Below, piece after piece: positions 23,081-27,277 of a stretch of 27,277 nt of DNA (position 1 is its first letter; every line of letters starts with the position of its first letter). The notes beneath the pieces are model-generated. The model was not told the origin of the DNA. It worked only from the letters and a program-made list of their open reading frames with translations, and made no database searches. Source of the DNA: an uncultured Collinsella sp. (GTDB lineage Bacteria; Actinomycetota; Coriobacteriia; Coriobacteriales; Coriobacteriaceae); NCBI GenBank assembly GCA_900549355.1, contig UROA01000005.1, positions 1 through 27,277 of the forward strand, read 5' to 3'. Made by a program: the position numbers and the translations under genes.

Positions 23081-23962
23081 ATGAGCAATTGGCTTAAGCT
23101 CGAGGGCGATGTCTGCGCCGTGACTGGCGCGCTCGGCGGTATGGGCGTCGAGATTTGCCGCGAGTTCGCCCGCAACGGCGCCAACGTCGTCCTGCTCGAC
23201 CTGGACGAGGAGAAGGTCAAGGCTGCTGCCGCCGACCTCGCTGCCGAGTTTGGCATCCACGCCGAGGGTTACAAGATGAACGCCACCGACGAGGCCGAGG
23301 TTCAGGCCGCCGTCGACGCCACCATCGCCGACTTCGGTCGCGTCGACGTCCTCGTCAACACCGCCGGTATCCTGCGCTTCGCCGCCATGGAGGACCTGCC
23401 GCTCTCCGACTGGAATGAGGTCATCAACGTCAACCTCACCGGCTACTTCATCACCTCGCAGCGCTTTGGTCGCGAGATGATCAAGGCCGGCCAGGGCCGC
23501 CTGGTGCACATCTCGACCGTCGCCAGCCACTCCCCCGAGACGTTCTCGGGCGTGTACAGCTCCACCAAGGCGGGCGTCAACATGATGTCCAAGATGCTGG
23601 CTGCCGAGTGGGGCCCCTACGGCGTGCGCTCCAACTGCGTCGAGCCTTGCTTCGTTAAGACCCCGATGTCAGCCAACTTCTACGCCGATCCCGAGGTCGA
23701 AAAGAGCCGCAGCCGTCTGATCGCCACGCGTCGCATCGGCGAGGTCAGCGATATCGCCAACGCCGTCATGTTCCTGGCGTCCAAGCGCTCGGACTTTACC
23801 ACCGGCGACGCCATCAAGGTCGATGGCGGCTTCTCCAATATGATGGGCGACCTCACCGCCAAGCCCGGCGGCCGTCGCGCCTATGCCGACAACTACCTTA
23901 AGAACAAGGGTGTCGAGCTCTGGTCCGATGAGTCCGGCGTCGCCAAGCCGACTGACCAGTAA
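23081..23962 (+). CDS. Short-chain dehydrogenase/reductase
   Basis: Protein of 293 residues of the classical SDR type. The cofactor motif TGALGGMG lies at residues 15-22. LLDLDEEK (about 38) places an Asp after the second strand, favouring NAD(H). The NTAG motif is near 92, the catalytic Ser is in HISTVAS (about 145), and Tyr and Lys are in VYSSTKAG (about 158). The segment ending ITTGDAIKVDGG-like (here DFTTGDAIKVDGG) is typical of polyol and sugar dehydrogenases. A C-terminal extension of about 40 residues follows. It heads a three-gene run with an MFS transporter and a Gfo/Idh enzyme. The substrate is probably a sugar acid or polyol, which is inference. Confidence 0.88.
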   Translation: MSNWLKLEGDVCAVTGALGGMGVEICREFARNGANVVLLDLDEEKVKAAAADLAAEFGIHAEGYKMNATDEAEVQAAVDATIADFGRVDVLVNTAGILRFAAMEDLPLSDWNEVINVNLTGYFITSQRFGREMIKAGQGRLVHISTVASHSPETFSGVYSSTKAGVNMMSKMLAAEWGPYGVRSNCVEPCFVKTPMSANFYADPEVEKSRSRLIATRRIGEVSDIANAVMFLASKRSDFTTGDAIKVDGGFSNMMGDLTAKPGGRRAYADNYLKNKGVELWSDESGVAKPTDQ

Positions 23963-24028
23963 ACCAACCTGACAGGGAGGCCCCGCGGACACGCCCGCTC
24001 CTCCCCCGTATCGATCAGAAAGAGTCCA

Positions 24029-25285
24029 ATGGCTTCCACCAACTCCAACAAGGGTCGCGCCGTCGTGCTTTCCGCCGCGTGCGTCACCATGTTCTTCATC
24101 AGCTCCATCGCGCTGTATTCCGTCGTGAGCAAGAACCTGCTCGCCGTCTACCCCGAGTGGTCGAGCGCCCTTACCTGGGCTTTCCCCGTCTTCCAGACCA
24201 TCATGGCCGTGACGGGCATCTTCGCCGGCCGCATCTCCGATAAGATCGGCCCGCGCAACGTCGTGATCGCTGCCGCCGTGTGCTACGGCCTGGGCTGGTT
24301 CATGTCCGGCACCGTCACCGAGCCGTGGCAGTTCTACCTGTGGTTCTCGCTCGTCGCCGCTGTCGGCAACGGCCTGGGCTACAACCCGGCGCTCACCACC
24401 GGCCAAAAGTGGTTCATCGACAAGAAGGGCCTCGCCTCAGGCATCACCCTGGCCGCTTCGACCGCCGGCCCCGCCGTGCTGTCCCCGGTGCTCGCCTCGC
24501 TGCTCATCCCGAGCCTGGGCATCTTTGGAGCCCTTAAGGCGCTCGGCGTCATCTTCTTTGTGACGATTGCCGCCTCCGCCCTGTTCCTGAAGGCCCCCGA
24601 GGCCGGTTGGCTGCCCGAGGGCTTCGAGGCCCCCAAGGGCGGCGCGCATGCTGGCACCTTCGGCGACCTCACCCCGGGCGAGATGGTCAAGACCCCGCGC
24701 TTCTGGGTCCTCATCGTCACCTTCGCCTTTGCCGCCACCGCAGGCACCCTGCTCGTGGGCAAGGTTGCCTCCATCGCCGCCGTCCAGCTCTTCGCCGACC
24801 CTACGAGCGCCGCGGCCGTCGCCCTCGGCGGTGTGGTGGTCTCCGTCAACACCTGCGCCAACCTGGTTGGCCGCCTGTCCTTTGGCCAGATCATCGACAA
24901 GCTCCGCGCCTATAAGTCGCTGCTCATCAGCCTTGTCGTCACCATCGTCGCGCTCGTCATCATGTCGATGAGCTTTACGCAGGCCATGTTCTTTGTGGCG
25001 CTTGCCCTGCTCGGCTTTAGCTTTGGCGCCCTGCTCGTCATCTACCCGCCGCTCACCGGTGGCGCCTTTGGCACCAGCAACATCGGCGTCAACTACGGCA
25101 TCATGTTTTTGGGTTACGCCGCTTCCACCTGGATCAGCCAGCCCATCACCGCCGTGCTGTACCACGCCGAGGCCGGCAGCGCCGCCTACCAGCAGTCCTT
25201 CTACGGCGCCATCGTGATCGCCGCCATCGCCGTCGTGCTCACCCTCTACATGATGGTTTCCGACAGCAAGAAGAAGTCCGCCTAG
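24029..25285 (+). CDS. MFS transporter, OFA (oxalate/formate antiporter) type
   Basis: Membrane protein of 418 residues with about 12 hydrophobic helices. The segment QKWFIDKKGLASGITLAAST near residue 131 is characteristic of the OFA subfamily, which moves small carboxylates; GRISDKIGPRNV near 69 is the MFS loop 2-3 motif. The start has an AAAGAG site. It stands between the SDR gene (66 bases) and the Gfo/Idh gene (69 bases), so it probably imports the compound oxidised by these two enzymes. OFA-like proteins are broad, so the substrate cannot be named. Confidence 0.88.
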   Translation: MASTNSNKGRAVVLSAACVTMFFISSIALYSVVSKNLLAVYPEWSSALTWAFPVFQTIMAVTGIFAGRISDKIGPRNVVIAAAVCYGLGWFMSGTVTEPWQFYLWFSLVAAVGNGLGYNPALTTGQKWFIDKKGLASGITLAASTAGPAVLSPVLASLLIPSLGIFGALKALGVIFFVTIAASALFLKAPEAGWLPEGFEAPKGGAHAGTFGDLTPGEMVKTPRFWVLIVTFAFAATAGTLLVGKVASIAAVQLFADPTSAAAVALGGVVVSVNTCANLVGRLSFGQIIDKLRAYKSLLISLVVTIVALVIMSMSFTQAMFFVALALLGFSFGALLVIYPPLTGGAFGTSNIGVNYGIMFLGYAASTWISQPITAVLYHAEAGSAAYQQSFYGAIVIAAIAVVLTLYMMVSDSKKKSA

Positions 25286-25293
25286 TTTTACCG

Positions 25294-25324
25294 ATGCGAC
25301 AAAGGGACAGCCCCTTTGTCGCAT
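25294..25324. repeat. REP-like palindrome between MFS and Gfo/Idh genes
   Basis: ATGCGACAAAGGG and CCCTTTGTCGCAT are perfect 13-bp arms around ACAGC. There is no T-run on either side, so it is not a classic terminator. It might tune downstream expression or be a dispersed repeat. Confidence 0.7.
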
Positions 25325-25354
25325 TCCACCGGTCACCAGTATTAAGGAGTCGAA

Positions 25355-26395
25355 ATGTCTGAGCTCAACCCCGTCCGCATTGCCGTTATCGGCGCCGGCG
25401 CCATGGGCCGCAACCACATCCGCTTTGTCACCGAGGAGTCCGAGGCCGAGCTCGTCGCCATCGCCGACGCCTTTGAGGGCGCCCGCGCCACGGCCGAGGC
25501 CGCCGGCGTGCCGTTTTATACCGATCCCGCCCAGATGATGGACGAGGTTAAGCCCGAGGCCGTCATTATCGCCACCCCCAACGACCTGCACCTGGGCGTT
25601 GCCCGCGAGGCCGTGAAGCGCAACATCGTGCCGCTGGTCGAAAAGCCGATCTCCAACGACCTGGAAGATGCCCAGGCCTTCGCCGCCGAGGCCGAGACCG
25701 CTGGCGTGCCCGTGCTCGTGGGTCAGCACCGTCGCCACAACCCCTTCGTCAACAAGGCCAAGGAGATCATCGAGTCCGGCGAACTGGGCAAGCTCACCGT
25801 GTCGAGCTTCCACTACATGATCTACAAGAACGACGAGTACTTCGATGTCGAGTGGCGCCGCAAGAAGGGTGCCGGCCCGATCCTGGTCAACCTGGTGCAC
25901 GACGTCGACCTGCTCCGTTACCTGCTGGGCGAGCCCGTTGCCGTCCAGGGCATGCAGTCCAGCGCCGCCCGCGGTTTTGAGACCGAGGACTCCGCCGTGG
26001 TCAACGTCCGTTTTGCCGATGGCGCACTCGCGAGCATGACCATCTCCGACGCCACCGCCAGCCCCTGGAACTGGGAGGCCACCGCTCGCGAGGATCCGCA
26101 GTATCGTCCCTTCGACGCCGACGCCTACTTTATCGGCGGCACTAAGGGCGCCCTTTCGCTGCCCCGCCTGCACCAGTTCTCCTACGACGGAGCCTCCAAC
26201 TGGCACAAGCCGCTGCAGATGGAGATTCCGGCCGTCGACCCGGCGCTGCCGCACAAGATGCAGCTCAAGCACTTTGTGAAGGTCGTTCGCCGCGAGGTCG
26301 AGCCCGTCGTGACCCCCGCCGACAACGTTAAGACGCTCACGCTGCTTAACGCCATCAAGGAGGCCGCCGAGACCGGCCAGCTTGTCGAGCTGTAA
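25355..26395 (+). CDS. Gfo/Idh/MocA family oxidoreductase
   Basis: Protein of 346 residues. The N-terminal Rossmann fold has GAGAMGRNHIRFV at residues 12-24. EKPISND near 96 is the conserved Lys-Pro motif of the family, GQHRRHNPF near 122 leads into the substrate domain, and LVNLVHDVDLLRYL near 180 supplies the catalytic Asp/His pair. The family oxidises or reduces sugars, inositols and their acids with NAD(P). An AAGGAGT site precedes the ATG. It closes the run with the SDR and MFS genes; together they suggest uptake and stepwise oxidation of a polyol or sugar acid. Confidence 0.9.
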   Translation: MSELNPVRIAVIGAGAMGRNHIRFVTEESEAELVAIADAFEGARATAEAAGVPFYTDPAQMMDEVKPEAVIIATPNDLHLGVAREAVKRNIVPLVEKPISNDLEDAQAFAAEAETAGVPVLVGQHRRHNPFVNKAKEIIESGELGKLTVSSFHYMIYKNDEYFDVEWRRKKGAGPILVNLVHDVDLLRYLLGEPVAVQGMQSSAARGFETEDSAVVNVRFADGALASMTISDATASPWNWEATAREDPQYRPFDADAYFIGGTKGALSLPRLHQFSYDGASNWHKPLQMEIPAVDPALPHKMQLKHFVKVVRREVEPVVTPADNVKTLTLLNAIKEAAETGQLVEL

Positions 26396-26468
26396 TGCCT
26401 TAAGAGCGGCCGCGGCAGAAACCCCATGCCGAACCCCTCGGTCCGCCACAAATATGCCCCTCTTCTTT

Positions 26469-26503
26469 GCCCCGCGAGCAGCCTCCTGCCCGCGGGGCTT
26501 TTT
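26469..26503 (+). terminator. Rho-independent terminator of the SDR-MFS-Gfo/Idh operon
   Basis: GCCCCGCG and CGCGGGGC pair perfectly around a 14-base loop and are followed by TTTTT. Confidence 0.9.
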
Positions 26504-26574
26504 GCTACCTTAACGACGATTTTTCTGGGGCGGGGGCTATTTTGCACCTCGGCTTGATTCGTTCGCCACCAAAT

Positions 26575-26714
26575 GGGCCTATCTACTACGTTTAACCGAT
26601 TACCCTCAACCATGCCGAATTTCGCGAAATTAAAACCGCAGGTAGACGGCTTGCCGATTTTCGGAAAACCGGGGGATGGTCGACCCATACGGTTCAAACG
26701 TAGTAGATAGGCCC
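26575..26714. repeat. 140-base foldback element or structured RNA
   Basis: GGGCCTATCTACTACGTTT and AAACGTAGTAGATAGGCCC are perfect 19-bp ends. Pairing continues inward with AACCG/CGGTT and TCAACCAT/ATGGTCGA (one mismatch). The interior holds a perfect palindrome AATTTCGCGAAATT and a short hairpin CCGA-TTT-TCGG. There is no ORF. It fills most of the gap between the oxidoreductase terminator and tex and could be a MITE-like repeat or an RNA. Confidence 0.75.
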
Positions 26715-26806
26715 CTTTCGTAGCGCAACCCCAAAACAGTCTTTTGGGACGGGTGGTATCCTTGGTAGCCCTGTGCTGCAAACGCACCTTAAACGCAAGG
26801 AGTCCC

Positions 26807-27277
26807 ATGGATCTTATCGCCCAGCTCGCCCGCGAGCTCAACCTTAAGGCCGCCAACGTCGAGGCTGCCGTCAAGCTCATCGATGAGGGCAACACCATCC
26901 CCTTTATCTCGCGCTACCGCAAGGAAGCAACGGGCGGCATGGACGACGTCGCCCTGCGCGCGCTCGACGAGCGCCTGTCCTACCTGCGCAATCTTGAGCA
27001 GCGCAAAGAGGACGTCATTCTGCTCATCGACGCCCAGGGCAAGCTCACGCCCGAACTCGAACAGCAGATTCGCGAGGCCACGCAGCTCCAGCGTGTCGAG
27101 GACCTCTACAAGCCCTACCGCAAAAAGCGCATGACCCGCGCGCAAAAGGCCCGCGAGGCCGGCCTGGAGCCGCTCGCCAACATGATCATCATGCAGGCCT
27201 CGGCCAAGGGCAGCGCACTCGACGCCGCCGCGGCATACGTCAACGAGGAGGCCGGCTTCGACACGCCCGAGAAGGCG
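26807..27277 (+). CDS. tex: Tex family RNA-binding transcription accessory protein, 5' part
   Basis: The frame is open to the window edge (157 codons); the full protein is usually 700-800 residues with a C-terminal S1 domain. The N-terminus is characteristic: VKLIDEGNTIPFISRYRKEA followed by TGGMDDVALRALDERL, then VEDLYKPYRKKRMTRAQKAR. Tex binds nucleic acids and associates with transcription in the cytoplasm. An AAGGAG site lies four bases before the ATG. It is separated from the upstream operon by a terminator and the foldback element, so it has its own promoter, which I could not identify with confidence. Confidence 0.95.
   Translation, partial: MDLIAQLARELNLKAANVEAAVKLIDEGNTIPFISRYRKEATGGMDDVALRALDERLSYLRNLEQRKEDVILLIDAQGKLTPELEQQIREATQLQRVEDLYKPYRKKRMTRAQKAREAGLEPLANMIIMQASAKGSALDAAAAYVNEEAGFDTPEKA

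Noticed and set aside
24437..26449. 670-residue minus-strand ORF
   Set aside because: Antisense shadow of the MFS and Gfo/Idh genes in GC-rich codons; composition is Gly/Asp/His-rich without motifs.

Overview
The window looks like a chromosomal segment of a gut Coriobacteriia bacterium, most likely Collinsella and probably C. aerofaciens. The strongest clue is the protein at 4901-5692, which I recognise from memory as the characterised 7beta-hydroxysteroid dehydrogenase of that species. The high GC content, the FHA/MerR pair typical of Actinomycetota and the CCA-encoding tRNA-Thr agree. There is no phage, plasmid or CRISPR array. Mobile DNA is limited to an IS30-type transposase fragment, several decayed genes and several foldback repeats.

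Layout. 74-3362: flavodoxin-like protein (minus), then a sugar cluster of a LacX-type aldose epimerase, a LacC-type phosphosugar kinase, the orphaned C-terminal end of a NagA deacetylase, and a YhcH/NanQ-type protein. 3392-4365: twin palindromes, a decayed AT-richer gene with at least two frameshifts, and tRNA-Thr(CGT). 4498-6209: a palindrome, the IS30 fragment, the bile-acid 7beta-HSDH with a small leader ORF, and another gene remnant. 6358-10177: housekeeping run with a CDP-alcohol phosphatidyltransferase, a GarA/OdhI-like FHA protein, a MerR regulator, adenine phosphoribosyltransferase and a secreted NlpC/P60 hydrolase. 10253-11960: a DegV lipid-binding protein and a DUF1836 regulator share a nearly identical palindrome upstream, suggesting a two-gene regulon. 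12049-14600: thioredoxin reductase, a GT28 glycolipid glycosyltransferase, and a 21-codon ORF with a strong ribosome binding site.

The most exciting part is 14665-21920, all on the minus strand. It is a sortase-built pilus locus in the order large adhesin, signal-peptidase-like protein, FctA/Spy0128-type pilin, class B sortase, followed by a membrane GGDEF protein. This matches the core order of the Streptococcus pyogenes FCT pilus locus (cpa, sipA, fctA, srtC). The signal-peptidase-like protein has lost both catalytic residues (Ser to Glu, Lys to Gly), as in streptococcal SipA. The adhesin signal peptide is separated from its body by a run of eight Gs; nine or six Gs would restore one 1101-residue (or 1100-residue) protein. 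A second run of eight Gs lies in the leader. This looks like a phase-variable on/off switch for a gut commensal pilus, captured here in the off state, unless the run length is a sequencing error.

21969-26395 holds a LysR regulator divergent from a probable catabolic operon (SDR dehydrogenase, OFA-type MFS transporter, Gfo/Idh/MocA oxidoreductase). A 140-base foldback element follows, and the window ends inside the tex gene.
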